From the NCBI GenBank assembly GCA_014377785.1, contig JACMOZ010000039.1, positions 1 to 53,583 on the forward strand: DNA of 53,583 nt. Direction: 5' to 3'. How positions within the stretch are numbered: position 1 is the stretch's first letter; the number at the start of each line of letters is the position of its first letter. Under the pieces are notes generated by a model, which was not told where the DNA came from, ran no database searches, and saw only the letters and a program-made list of their open reading frames with translations. Source of the stretch: Aeromicrobium sp. (lineage in GTDB: Bacteria > Actinomycetota > Actinomycetes > Propionibacteriales > Nocardioidaceae). This document shows positions 1 through 8,016 of this stretch, one piece after another. The position numbers and the translations under genes were made by a program.

Positions 1-1
1 C

Positions 2-161
2 CAAGACCTCAACATCAGGGTCGTGAACGCGGTCACCGGCGAGCTACTCAGAGAACTCACGATCGACCCAAACCGCGACTACCAACCCCGAAAACAAGCA
101 CAAAAGAAAAGCTCCTGAACCTGCAAAATGCAGGTTCAAGAGTTTCCTATGTCTCGGGTCA
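2..161 (+). mobile_element. Right end of an IS481-type element, cut by the window edge
   Basis: Positions 2-118 encode the last 38 residues of a transposase, nearly the same as the C-terminus of the complete copy at 215-1417 (both read NAVTGELLR then IDPNRDYQ). The stop codon lies in a hairpin (CTGAACCTGCA, short loop, TGCAGGTTCA), as in the complete copy. The terminal repeat at 143-161 matches the complete copy's right terminal repeat imperfectly. The 5' part lies outside the window. The copies differ by several substitutions, so this is not a fresh duplication. Confidence 0.8.
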
Positions 162-169
162 TAGGAAAC
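142..169. repeat. Palindromic IS-IS junction
   Basis: A perfect 10-bp inverted repeat, GTTTCCTATG (142-151) and CATAGGAAAC (160-169), sits between the two IS copies. Read forward it is the right terminal repeat of the left copy. Its second half, from 150, also resembles the left terminal repeat of the next copy (about 16 of 20 bases). Another left end starts at 173. It looks like overlapping or remnant IS ends. Confidence 0.55.
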
Positions 170-214
170 TGATGTCTCAAGACATAGGAGACATTTCGCT
201 GGTCGGATTCGTCC

Positions 215-1417
215 ATGTCGAAAGCACGCCTGATCATCACCGCGGTCGTCCTCGAACACCGCACCCAGACCGAAGTCGCAGCCACCTACGGAGTCTCGAA
301 AGGCTGGGTCTCCAAACTCATCACCCGCTACCGGGCCGAGGGTGAGGCCGCGTTCGAACCCCACTCCCGGCGGCCAAAGGCCATGCCGAATGCCACACCA
401 GCTCCGACGGTCGACCTGATCTGGACGCTGCGACGGAAGCTGGTCGCCGCGGGTCTGGACGCCGGACCAGAAACGGTCCTCTGGCATCTTCAGCAGCACC
501 ATCAGATCGCTGTCTCCAGGGCCACCATTGCCCGCCAGTTGGCCAAGGGCGGGCTGGTGACACCAGAGCCGAAGAAACGCCCCAAATCGTCCTACATCCG
601 GTTCCAAGCCGCGATGCCGAACGAGACCTGGCAATCCGATTTCACCCACTACCCATTGACCGATATCGAGACCTTTCCCAAGGGCATCGAGATCATCACC
701 TGGCTCGACGACTGCACCCGCTATGCCCTAAACGTGTCCGCACACCGGGTCATCACGACCCCCATCGTGAAGGCCACCTTCCGCAAAGCCGCAGGTCAAC
801 ACGGCATCCCCGCTTCGACCCTGACCGACAACGGCATGGTCTACACCGTCCGCCTGGCCGGAATCGGCCGCCAAGGTGGCCGCAACGGGTTCGAGAAACA
901 ACTCCACGACTGGAACGTGATCCAGAAGAACGGCAAGCCCAATCACCCGCAAACCCAAGGCAAAGTCGAACGGTTCCAGCAGACGATGAAGAAATGGCTC
1001 CACGCCCAACCGAACCAGCCGGCGACGATCGAGCAGCTCCAGGTGTTGCTGGATCTGTTCGTCGATGAATACAACCACCGCCGGCCCCACCGCTCACTGC
1101 CCCACCAAGCAACCCCGGCGGCCCTGTTCGAGACGATGCCCAAAGCCCTGCCCGGCAACAGCCGCGACGCCGACACCCACGACCGGATCAGACACGACCG
1201 CATCGACAAAACCGGGGCCGTGACGCTACGCGTCGACGGTCGCCTCCACCACATCGGCGTCGGGCGAACCCACGCCCGAACCCACGTCATCCTGCTCATC
1301 CAAGACCTCAACGTCCACATCGTGAACGCCGTCACCGGAGAGCTACTCAGAGACCTAGAAATCGACCCAAACCGCGACTACCAAGGCCGAAATCAGGACC
1401 ATAAGAAAAACTCCTGA
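215..1417 (+). CDS. IS481 family transposase (DDE integrase core)
   Basis: This 400-residue protein should cut and join the ends of its own insertion sequence. An N-terminal helix-turn-helix (TEVAATYGVSKGWVSKLITRY, residues about 18-40) should bind the terminal repeats. It is followed by a winged-helix part and an RNase H-like integrase core. The core shows the DDE residues: Asp in WQSDFTHY (about 142), Asp in LTDNG (about 206) and Glu in TQGKVERF (about 250). The tail EYNHRRPHRSL is typical of IS481/IS3-like transposases. The frame is intact, so the element may be active. The ATG at 215 lies 24 bp inside the left terminal repeat. Confidence 0.9.
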   Translation: MSKARLIITAVVLEHRTQTEVAATYGVSKGWVSKLITRYRAEGEAAFEPHSRRPKAMPNATPAPTVDLIWTLRRKLVAAGLDAGPETVLWHLQQHHQIAVSRATIARQLAKGGLVTPEPKKRPKSSYIRFQAAMPNETWQSDFTHYPLTDIETFPKGIEIITWLDDCTRYALNVSAHRVITTPIVKATFRKAAGQHGIPASTLTDNGMVYTVRLAGIGRQGGRNGFEKQLHDWNVIQKNGKPNHPQTQGKVERFQQTMKKWLHAQPNQPATIEQLQVLLDLFVDEYNHRRPHRSLPHQATPAALFETMPKALPGNSRDADTHDRIRHDRIDKTGAVTLRVDGRLHHIGVGRTHARTHVILLIQDLNVHIVNAVTGELLRDLEIDPNRDYQGRNQDHKKNS

Positions 1418-1444
1418 ACCTGCAAAATGCAGGTTCAGGAGTTT
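1408..1444 (+). terminator. Hairpin over the transposase stop codon
   Basis: A perfect 17-bp stem (1408-1424 with 1428-1444) closes a three-base AAA loop. It has A residues on the 5' side and T residues on the 3' side. The TGA stop lies inside the stem. This fits a bidirectional terminator that insulates the element from flanking transcription. Confidence 0.65.
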
Positions 1445-1468
1445 CCTATGTCCTGAGACATCACATTG

Positions 1469-1542
1469 TCGGGATGACAGGATTTGAACCTGCGGCCCTC
1501 CGCCCCCAAAACGGATGCGCTACCAAGCTGCGCTACATCCCG
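1469..1542 (-). tRNA. tRNA-Pro (anticodon TGG)
   Basis: Read on the minus strand, the sequence folds as a full cloverleaf. The acceptor stem is CGGGATG/CATCCCG, the D arm is GCGC..GCGC, the anticodon loop is TTTGGGG with TGG at positions 34-36, and the T arm is GCAGG/CCTGT with the TTCAAAT loop. The CCA end is not encoded. The insertion sequence ends 8 bp beyond the 3' end. Confidence 0.95.
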
Positions 1543-1576
1543 GTGCAGCCAGAACAGTCTAGTAGACACTTGCTCT

Positions 1577-2173
1577 GTGACCCCCATCCGGTATGACACT
1601 CTCGTCGCGCTGGTCGAAAGCCGCGCTCCGGCTTGTGGCGCCACGAAGGTCATTGCCCTCGACGGGCCGAGCGGCGCGGGCAAGACCGAGTTTGCAAATG
1701 GTCTGGGTGCGAAGCTCGGCGCGCCGGTCCTGCACCTGGAAGATGTCTACCCCGGCTGGTCGGGTCTTGCCGAGACCCCTGCCATGATCGCCCGATGCGT
1801 TTTGGAGCCTCTTGCAGTTGGAGACATCGGCGAAGTCGCTCGCTGGGACTGGGAAAGCGAAAGGCCCGGAGAGTTCATACGCGTTGCCCCTGCTCCCCTG
1901 TTGATCCTCGAGGGCGTCGGCAGCGGCTCTCGGGCCTGTCGGCCCTATCTCAGCCTTCTCATCTGGCTCGGCGCTCCCACTTCCCAACGCAAGGCCCGAG
2001 CTTTGTCGCGCGACGGCAAGGCCTATGCGCCGTTCTGGGACATGTGGGCGGAACAGGAAGGACGGCTGTTCGAGGCCGACGGCACCCACGCAGTGGCCGA
2101 GGTGGTTGTCGACACCGGCAGAGACGGCATACTGGATCCCACCGCACGATCAAGAGGAGCAGGCAATGGCTGA
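1577..2173 (+). CDS. Uridine kinase-like P-loop NTPase
   Basis: A 198-residue P-loop protein. Walker A is GPSGAGKTE near residue 28. It is followed by LEDVYPGW, which resembles the acceptor-binding part of uridine kinase-like enzymes, then LLILEGVGSG and RKARALSRDG, a lid-like arginine region. It probably phosphorylates a small nucleoside-like substrate in the cytosol, but the substrate cannot be read from sequence. The GTG at 1577 is chosen because the frame's upstream ATG (1484) lies inside the tRNA-Pro gene on the other strand. The stop overlaps the next gene's start region by 8 bp, so the two are probably co-translated. Confidence 0.7.
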   Translation: MTPIRYDTLVALVESRAPACGATKVIALDGPSGAGKTEFANGLGAKLGAPVLHLEDVYPGWSGLAETPAMIARCVLEPLAVGDIGEVARWDWESERPGEFIRVAPAPLLILEGVGSGSRACRPYLSLLIWLGAPTSQRKARALSRDGKAYAPFWDMWAEQEGRLFEADGTHAVAEVVVDTGRDGILDPTARSRGAGNG

Positions 2174-2339
2174 AAAAGACAACGCGGAAGATCTCAAGAA
2201 GAAGTTCGCCGAAGCGTTGGGTGCCAAGAAGCAGAACGACACCGACCCCAAGACTGCCGGCGACAAGGGTCCCGATCATGCACACGACGTGCACGGCCAG
2301 GTCGACAACAAGCGCGTGTTCCGTCGCAAGAGTGTCTGA
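2166..2339 (+). CDS. DUF5302 family small protein
   Basis: A 57-residue, highly charged protein beginning MAEKDNAEDLKKKFAEAL and ending NKRVFRRKSV. The Lys-rich N-terminal helix and the basic FRRKS tail are characteristic of the DUF5302 family, which is confined to actinobacteria and has no known function. A good Shine-Dalgarno (AGAGGAGC) precedes the ATG. It overlaps the end of the kinase-like gene by 8 bp. No membrane segment or signal peptide is visible. Confidence 0.75.
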   Translation: MAEKDNAEDLKKKFAEALGAKKQNDTDPKTAGDKGPDHAHDVHGQVDNKRVFRRKSV

Positions 2340-2407
2340 CCTGCGAGTCGGATTCGTGGCTGTCATGTAGTTGTGAGAACATGAATCCCGTTGCCGAGAG
2401 GCAGCAT

Positions 2408-2481
2408 GCGGACGTAACTCAATTGGCTAGAGTCTCTGCCTTCCAAGCAGAATGTTGCGAGTTCGAGTCTCGTCGTCCGCT
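2408..2481 (+). tRNA. tRNA-Gly (anticodon TCC)
   Basis: Complete cloverleaf: acceptor GCGGACG/CGTCCGC, anticodon arm TCTGC-CTTCCAA-GCAGA with TCC at positions 34-36, and T arm GCGAG-TTCGAGT-CTCGT. CCA is not encoded. A strong hairpin terminator follows 12 bp later. Confidence 0.95.
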
Positions 2482-2492
2482 CCGTACGAATC

Positions 2493-2536
2493 ATGATGGA
2501 TTTGGGTAGCCCAAGGCACCCGAATCCATCATTTTT
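2493..2536 (+). terminator. Intrinsic terminator of tRNA-Gly
   Basis: A 15-bp stem (ATGATGGATTTGGGT paired with ACCCGAATCCATCAT, one G-T pair) is followed directly by TTTT. Confidence 0.85.
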
Positions 2537-2609
2537 CGTTGGACACGAGGCCGTATTTGCGGTGGCATTCGACGTGCTTCACCGTTGATGATGCTCTAAC
2601 CTTTGAACT

Positions 2610-3014
2610 ATGTCGCAGATACGGATCTCAGATGCCGCCAGGTTCCTGGGTGTCAGCGACGACACCGTACGGCGATGGGTTGCCAGCGGCGCGCTCAGCG
2701 CAGGAACCGACAGCGCGGGACGTATGGCCGTAGAAGGGAAGGTGCTGGCCGCCTTTGCGCGCGATCAGGCCAAAACTGTGCCGCAAAGCCCCGGTGGATC
2801 GAGTTCGGCCCGAAACCGTTTCGTCGGCCTTGTGACCGAGGTGAAAACCGACAGCGTCATGGCTCAGGTCGAAATGCAGTGCGGACCGTTCAGGGTCGTG
2901 TCGCTCATGAGCAGTGAATCCGTCCGCGAGCTGAAACTCGAACCCGGAACCGTCGCTGTCGCCGTCATCAAATCGACGACCGTCATCGTCGAAACTCTCG
3001 AAGGACCGCTATGA
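2610..3014 (+). CDS. Helix-turn-helix plus TOBE (molbindin) protein, probable molybdate regulator
   Basis: A 134-residue protein with two parts. Residues about 3-30 form a MerR/excisionase-type helix-turn-helix (ISDAARFLGVSDDTVRRWVASG). Residues about 69-132 form a TOBE domain (RNRFVGLVTEVKTDSVMAQVEMQCG..VVSLMSSESVRELKLEPGTVAVAVIKSTTVIV), the fold that binds molybdate or tungstate. This suggests an oxyanion sensor that controls the operon it heads. The architecture differs from classical ModE, which has a winged helix and two TOBE units. No clear Shine-Dalgarno precedes the ATG at 2610, so the message may be nearly leaderless. The stop overlaps modA by ATGA. Confidence 0.8.
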   Translation: MSQIRISDAARFLGVSDDTVRRWVASGALSAGTDSAGRMAVEGKVLAAFARDQAKTVPQSPGGSSSARNRFVGLVTEVKTDSVMAQVEMQCGPFRVVSLMSSESVRELKLEPGTVAVAVIKSTTVIVETLEGPL

Positions 3015-3787
3015 AACGTCTGGCCGGAGCCCTCACAACAGCCGTGCTGCTGGCTTCCCTGGCCGGCTGCGGATCGGATAGCCCGTCGGCCGCCGGAGGC
3101 GCGACCCAAAGGCCAACGATCCTCACCGTCTATGCGGCCGCCTCGCTCAAGGACACGTTCACCGAGATCGGCAAGGAGTTCGAAGCCCAACACAAGGGCG
3201 TGAAGGTCCAGTTCAGCTTCGCCGGATCCTCGGACCTCGTTGCCCAGATCCAGCAGGGCGCCCCCGCCGACGTCTTCGCCTCCGCCGATATCAAAAATAT
3301 GGAAAAGGCCACCGCCGATCACCTCACTGACGGGGCCCAGGTGAATTTTGCTTCGAACACCCTCGAGATCGTCACGCCCCCTGACAACCCGGCGAAAGTC
3401 GCCTCCTTGGCCGGTCTCGCCAAATCCGGACTCAAGGTGGTCATCTGCGCAACCGAAGTCCCCTGCGGAGCTGCGGCCCACAAGGTCGAAGAGGTCTCGG
3501 GCGTCAACATCAAACCGGTCAGCGAAGAAGCCTCGGTCACCGACGTACTCAACAAGGTCTCCACCGGAGAGGCCGACGCTGGCCTTGTGTATGTCACCGA
3601 CGTGAAGAGTGCGGCCGGCAAAGTCCATGGTGTGACGTTTCCCGAGTCATCCGTTGCCATCAACACCTATCCGATCGCTGCGCTGACAGGCAGCAAAAGT
3701 GCTGACCTCGCCCGGCAATTCGTCGATCTCGTGACAAGCGACAAGGGCCAGGCCGTCTTGACTGCCGCCGGATTCGCTAAGCCCTGA
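3011..3787 (+). CDS. modA: Molybdate ABC transporter substrate-binding lipoprotein
   Basis: A 258-residue lipoprotein that should capture molybdate or tungstate outside the membrane and deliver it to the ModBC transporter. The N-terminus is a lipoprotein signal with the lipobox LAGC at residues 17-20. The mature part shows ModA hallmarks: [59 protein letters not shown]-like text near residue 190, and [19 protein letters not shown] at the end. It starts inside the stop of the regulator gene (ATGA), and modB follows 2 bp after its stop. Confidence 0.93.
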   Translation: MKRLAGALTTAVLLASLAGCGSDSPSAAGGATQRPTILTVYAAASLKDTFTEIGKEFEAQHKGVKVQFSFAGSSDLVAQIQQGAPADVFASADIKNMEKATADHLTDGAQVNFASNTLEIVTPPDNPAKVASLAGLAKSGLKVVICATEVPCGAAAHKVEEVSGVNIKPVSEEASVTDVLNKVSTGEADAGLVYVTDVKSAAGKVHGVTFPESSVAINTYPIAALTGSKSADLARQFVDLVTSDKGQAVLTAAGFAKP

Positions 3788-3789
3788 TC

Positions 3790-4599
3790 GTGGGATCGGC
3801 GCAGCATTATTCGGGGCTACCGCGCTGGGTGTTCGTGCCCGCCGCGGCGGGAGCTCTGTTCATCGTGCTCCCGCTCGTCGCGATGGGCACGCGGGTCGAG
3901 TGGAGCAATTTCTTCGGCCTCGTGACCTCGGAATCGTCCGTCGCCGCACTCAAACTGAGCCTTCGGACTTCGGCGATGAGCACCCTTTTGTGTGTCGTCT
4001 TCGGCGTCCCGATGGCGATGGTGCTCGCCCGAACGGGATTTCGCGGACAACCGCTGGTCAGATCGTTCGTCCTGCTGCCACTGGTCCTGCCACCGGTGGT
4101 CGGAGGCATCGCCCTCCTCTACACGTTCGGCCGCAAAGGCCTGCTCGGACACTCGCTCGAAGTCCTGGGCATCAATATCGCGTTCTCGACAACGGCCGTC
4201 GTCCTGGCCCAGACCTTTGTCGCACTGCCGTTCCTCGTCGTGAGTCTCGAAGGGACGTTGCGTACGGCCGGTCAACGGTATGAAAGTGTCGCGGCGACTC
4301 TCGGGGCGCGCCCGACAACCGTTTTGCGAAGGGTGACAATCCCGCTGGTCCTGCCCGGCCTTGCCTCCGCCGCCGTCTTGTCGTTTGCCCGCGCGTTGGG
4401 CGAATTCGGTGCGACTTTGACTTTTGCCGGCAGCCTCCAAGGGACCACCAGGACGCTGCCGTTGGAGATCTATCTTCAACGCGAAACCGATCCCGATGCG
4501 GCCGTCGCGCTGTCACTCGTGCTCGTGATCGTCGCCGTCCTCGTCGTCGCCCTCATCCGTGGCCGGAGCGTCCGTGGCTCCGGGGGGTCTCTGCTGTGA
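3790..4599 (+). CDS. modB: Molybdate ABC transporter permease
   Basis: A 269-residue membrane protein with about five to six hydrophobic segments. It should form the molybdate channel together with ModC. The cytoplasmic coupling loop reads [29 protein letters not shown] (residues about 161-190), with the EAA-like motif that docks on the ATPase. [13 protein letters not shown], typical of ModB, follows. GTG start at 3790, 2 bp after modA. The stop overlaps modC through GTGA. Confidence 0.93.
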   Translation: MGSAQHYSGLPRWVFVPAAAGALFIVLPLVAMGTRVEWSNFFGLVTSESSVAALKLSLRTSAMSTLLCVVFGVPMAMVLARTGFRGQPLVRSFVLLPLVLPPVVGGIALLYTFGRKGLLGHSLEVLGINIAFSTTAVVLAQTFVALPFLVVSLEGTLRTAGQRYESVAATLGARPTTVLRRVTIPLVLPGLASAAVLSFARALGEFGATLTFAGSLQGTTRTLPLEIYLQRETDPDAAVALSLVLVIVAVLVVALIRGRSVRGSGGSLL

Positions 4600-5666
4600 G
4601 CCTCGATTTCCACGCCAGGATCGACGAACGCGGCATCGACGTCGCCCTTCAACTCGAGGACGGCGAAAAGGTCGCCATCCTCGGACCGAATGGTGCCGGC
4701 AAATCCTCTGTTCTTGCCGCGATCGCCGGGCTCATTCGGCCCGACAGCGGCTTTGCAACTCTCGGCGGCACCACACTTTTCGACGTCGGTCGCCCGGATT
4801 CGCCGACCATATGGCGACCGGCCCACGACCGCGGAACGGCGCTCCTCGCCCAGGACCCGCTGCTCTTTCCGCATCTGAGTGTCCTCGAGAACGTGGCCTT
4901 CGGGCCCCGCAGCACCGGTTCATCGCGACATACCGCCCGCGCCACGGCACGTCGCCTGCTCGAGGAGGTTGACGCCCTGCAGTTCGAAAAACGGAAGCCG
5001 GCCCAACTCTCCGGCGGCCAGGCCCAGCGCATCGCCGTCCCCCGCGCACTCGCCGCCGATCCCCGGTTGTTGCTGCTCGACGAACCCATGTCGGCCCTTG
5101 ATGTGGCGGTCGTTCCGCCGTTACGTCAAATGCTGCGCAGGGTGCTGAAGGACAGGTCGGCGATTATCGTGACCCACGATGTCCTCGACGCTCTGCTGCT
5201 TGCCGATCGGGTCATCGTGATCGAGGACGGTCATGTCGTCGAGGACGGTCCGACTCAGGAAGTCCTCGGCCGACCCCGTAGTCCGTTCGCGGCGCAAATC
5301 GCCGGACTCAACATGGTCAGCGGCCTGGCCTCAGGCAACGCCGTCCTCGCCGAAAGCGGCACTTCTTTCGAGGGCATTGCGTTCGAGGGCATTGCCACCG
5401 AGCCGATCACCGACGGCGACTCGGCCGTCGCCGTCTTCAGCCCGAGCGCCGTGTCGGTGCACCTCACTCCGCCCGGGGGAAGTCCCCGAAACGTGATAGC
5501 CGCGACCATCACCGAAATCGAACCCATGGGTGACCGGATGAGGATCCGTACCGGCCAGCTCAACGCCGACATCACCGCACCCTCGGTCGCCGCTCTCAAC
5601 CTGATGCCCGGGACCGACGTGTTGCTCGTCGTCAAGGCCAGCGAAGTTGCGATCTACCGCTCCTGA
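4596..5666 (+). CDS. modC: Molybdate ABC transporter ATP-binding protein with TOBE domain
   Basis: A 356-residue ATPase that powers ModB. Walker A is GPNGAGKSS at residues 30-38, the signature is LSGGQAQR (about 137), Walker B is [12 protein letters not shown] (about 158-169), and the switch is VTHD. A C-terminal TOBE domain (about residues 290-354) is the usual site of feedback by bound molybdate. The signature is followed by IAVPRALA instead of the common IALARALA. A 15-bp tandem duplication at 5367-5396 makes [10 protein letters not shown] just before the TOBE domain. Last gene of the operon, with no obvious terminator in the 23 bp before the convergent gene. Confidence 0.93.
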   Translation: MSLDFHARIDERGIDVALQLEDGEKVAILGPNGAGKSSVLAAIAGLIRPDSGFATLGGTTLFDVGRPDSPTIWRPAHDRGTALLAQDPLLFPHLSVLENVAFGPRSTGSSRHTARATARRLLEEVDALQFEKRKPAQLSGGQAQRIAVPRALAADPRLLLLDEPMSALDVAVVPPLRQMLRRVLKDRSAIIVTHDVLDALLLADRVIVIEDGHVVEDGPTQEVLGRPRSPFAAQIAGLNMVSGLASGNAVLAESGTSFEGIAFEGIATEPITDGDSAVAVFSPSAVSVHLTPPGGSPRNVIAATITEIEPMGDRMRIRTGQLNADITAPSVAALNLMPGTDVLLVVKASEVAIYRS

Positions 5667-5689
5667 ATTCACCGACCTGAGTTCGCCGA

Positions 5690-6262
5690 TCAGTGAAACT
5701 TCTCACCGCGCTCGAACATTTCGACAAATTTTACGATGCGTCGCGCGCGAGTTTCGGGTTTCTTGGCGTCGTTGAGCCGGAAGTAGACTGCGTATTTGTT
5801 CTGCTTCGTCAACGTCTCGAAAAAGGCCTGAGCCCTCGGGTTCTTGGCCAACTCATCGAGGAAGTCAGGCGGAGTCTCGAATTGGGCCGAGCCCGCGTAT
5901 GCGGCTTCCCAACGACCGTTGGCCTTTGCCTGCTCGACCGCAGCAAGTCCGCCTTTTTTCATAGTACCGGCGGCGATCATGGCTTCGGCCTTTTCGCGGT
6001 TGACTTGCGACCACGGGCTACGGGACCTGCGAGGCGTGTATGTCAGTAGAAAGAAATTATCGTCGAGTCCCTTGGCCTGGCTGTCGATCCAGCCATAAGC
6101 CAACGCGACATCGAGGACTTCGTCATACGTCGGGGTGTGGACCGAAGACGATTTTTTGGCGAAAGTGATCAACACCCCCTGTGAGGTCTCATGGTTTGAG
6201 GCGAACCAGGCACGCACATCCGCGGGGGTCGTGAACTTCAGGATCGGACGATCAACTGCCAT
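5690..6262 (-). CDS. YdeI/OmpD-associated family protein
   Basis: A 190-residue protein. It matches the YdeI/OmpD-associated (bacteriocin-protection-like) family: PADVRAWFASNHETSQGVLITFAKK, YDEVLDVALAYGWIDSQAKGLDD, TPRRSRSPWSQVNREKAEAMIAAG, then a C-terminal segment with FFETLTKQNKYAVYFRLNDAKKPETRARRIVKFVEMFERG. No enzymatic activity is firmly known. I use the ATG at 6262 (MAVDRP), because the longer TTG start at 6298 is weak. The gene converges on modC. Confidence 0.75.
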   Translation of the reverse strand: MAVDRPILKFTTPADVRAWFASNHETSQGVLITFAKKSSSVHTPTYDEVLDVALAYGWIDSQAKGLDDNFFLLTYTPRRSRSPWSQVNREKAEAMIAAGTMKKGGLAAVEQAKANGRWEAAYAGSAQFETPPDFLDELAKNPRAQAFFETLTKQNKYAVYFRLNDAKKPETRARRIVKFVEMFERGEKFH

Positions 6263-6290
6263 AACTGCAGCGTAGGGGCAATAATCTGGC

Positions 6291-6862
6291 CATGACAAGG
6301 CGCGTATTACTGATTACAGGTTGTTCGTAGGGAGTTGGCGAGGCGACGGCGGCCCGGCTCGCCAAGGGCAACTGGACGGTCTACTCGACGGCACGCAGGC
6401 CCGAGGCGCTTGAAGCTCTGGCGGCGGCCCGGCTGCCGGACCCTCGCCCTCGACGTCACCAGGGAGGACGCGATGAAGACCCCCGCCGAGCCGGTCACAA
6501 CCGAGTCCCGAGGGGTCGACGCGCTCGTCAAAGTCGTCCTCATCGAACCGGCTGATCACCACGAACTTCGAGAACGCGGCCTTTGCCTCCATGGACAGCA
6601 TCGACGAGGGGCCATATGGCGTCTTCAACACCCAGGTGGCCAGGGCGACGAAAGAGGTCTATTCCGGTCCGATGTGCGTCTTGGCGGTGGGCCAGACGCG
6701 GTGGCCAAAATCATCGAGAAATCGCTCAACGCAAAGCGGCCGAAGGTCCGCTAAACGGTCACACTCTCGGCGTCGTCGTCGATCGCTTCGCGCAAACTGC
6801 TCGGCGCCCGTGGGAGGTACCCCCGCGCCTCGTCCCGGTTCCTGAGGAGGCCGCTTGTGGCC
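6291..6862 (+). pseudogene. Decayed short-chain dehydrogenase/reductase
   Basis: Starts MTRRVLLITGCS, then an in-frame TAG, then GVGEATAARLAKGNWTVYSTARRPEALEAL: a Rossmann glycine motif interrupted by a stop. A frameshift follows, with TLALDVTRED in another frame. The text then jumps from VDALV straight to KVVLIEP, so roughly 100 codons holding the NNAG and YxxxK motifs are missing. Further shifts follow (ITTNFENAAFASMDSIDEG, then AVAKIIEKSLNAKRPKVR and a TAA where Tyr is expected). It once resembled actinobacterial SDRs of about 280 residues. It cannot make a working enzyme. Confidence 0.85.
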
Positions 6863-6906
6863 GTCTCGAAGGGCGGCGGTTCCAGCGGTCGATCCTCAGC
6901 CAGCAA

Positions 6907-8007
6907 TCAGAGTTCGCGGCTGAGAATGAGCACGGCGCGATCGTCGTCGGTGGCTGCCACTCCCGCCACAATCTTCTTGGAGGCGTGGTCGAAGCCGTTC
7001 GTGACAACCGTTTTTGCTGACACCCGAAGCCTTTCGATTCCTGTGGTGAAGTCCTGTGAGTGGGACTCGACGACGCCGTCGGTGTAGAACATCAGCGCGT
7101 TGCCCCAACCGATGCGCCCGGTGGAGCGGTGGAACTCCGGTCGCGCCATGATGCCGAGCGCCATACCGCGAGCCCCGTCGATTTCCCATTCCTCGATGCT
7201 GCTGTTCCAGTGCAACGCGGGCGGGTGGCCGGCGTTGATGATCGAGTAGTCACCGGTCCTGAGGTTGACGAGCACATGCACCGCAGTGGCGAAACCGTCG
7301 TCCCAATGTTGGCGAAGGAGAAAGTCGTTGGCAGCGGCGAACAGGCCCAGGGGAGGTAGCGCACCGATAAGACCGCCGAGAGCACCCGCGAATTGCAGAG
7401 ATTGCGTGCCGGCCGCAACGCCCTTGCCGCAGACGTCGACGAGCACCATTTCGAGATGGTCTCCGTCTTCGGATAGATTCGCCACCAAAAAGTCACCGGC
7501 AAATTTTGCACCTCCGGCGGAAGCCATCGACGACTGTGCCCGCCAGCCCTCTGGCAGCGCCGGTATAACGCTCTGGGACTGTAAGCGGTCCTTCAGTTCG
7601 ACGAGCATCGCCTCACCCAGTGGCCCAGGAAGACCCGTCCGGCTGCGGCTGGCCTCATACAAAATGATGAATGCGGCGATCGCCAACGCAACCATAGCGG
7701 CTATCCGGCCTGGCGCGAGTCCTTCCTTCGCGACAGTCGCGAGAACGGCCAGAATCGACATGGTGACCAGCACGACCAGCGGGCGATAGCGTAGCGCGAG
7801 TCTGCCGAGCAAAATCGGAATCAGGAATGCCGTGGCGGGCATCCAGCCGTAATCGACGAGCGACACGACGGTCATGACAAGCGTCATCGCGACGAGGCCC
7901 GTCACAACCGCGATCTGGCCTTCGGTCGATCCTGTGCGCCACTGCACGAACCGGTCGCCGACATAGTCCCGCAGGGGTGCAGACGCGCGCTGCAACTGGG
8001 TAGTCAC
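6907..8007 (-). CDS. Membrane-anchored SpoIIE-type PP2C serine phosphatase
   Basis: A 366-residue protein. The N-terminal third has three or four hydrophobic segments (residues about 33-115). A SpoIIE/PP2C phosphatase domain follows, with metal-binding text GGAKFAGDFLVANLSEDGDHLEMVLVDVCGKG (about 166-197), INAGHPPALHW, and the closing FYTDGVVES and DDDRAVLILSRE. Such enzymes dephosphorylate anti-sigma-factor antagonists in partner-switching stress or development pathways. No partner kinase or antagonist is nearby, so the target is unknown. GTG start. It ends just beyond the SDR remnant. Confidence 0.88.
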   Translation of the reverse strand: MTTQLQRASAPLRDYVGDRFVQWRTGSTEGQIAVVTGLVAMTLVMTVVSLVDYGWMPATAFLIPILLGRLALRYRPLVVLVTMSILAVLATVAKEGLAPGRIAAMVALAIAAFIILYEASRSRTGLPGPLGEAMLVELKDRLQSQSVIPALPEGWRAQSSMASAGGAKFAGDFLVANLSEDGDHLEMVLVDVCGKGVAAGTQSLQFAGALGGLIGALPPLGLFAAANDFLLRQHWDDGFATAVHVLVNLRTGDYSIINAGHPPALHWNSSIEEWEIDGARGMALGIMARPEFHRSTGRIGWGNALMFYTDGVVESHSQDFTTGIERLRVSAKTVVTNGFDHASKKIVAGVAATDDDRAVLILSREL

Positions 8008-8016
8008 CCTAGGAGC

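Larger units (their letters stand above)
173..1460 (+). mobile_element. Complete IS481-type insertion sequence, about 1.29 kb
   Basis: It carries one DDE transposase gene (215-1417). The ends are imperfect inverted repeats: TGTCTCAAGACATAGGAGA at 173-191 and TTTCCTATGTCCTGAGACA at 1442-1460, whose reverse complement differs from the left end at two positions. The right end stops 8 bp short of the 3' end of tRNA-Pro. I see no convincing target duplication, because the left flank is another IS copy. Confidence 0.8.

Noticed and set aside
173-1460. Target-site duplication of the IS
   Set aside because: The left flank is another IS copy and the flanking bases on the two sides do not match.
1484-1576. 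Upstream ATG start for the kinase-like gene
   Set aside because: It lies inside the tRNA-Pro gene on the opposite strand; the GTG at 1577 fits the protein family better.
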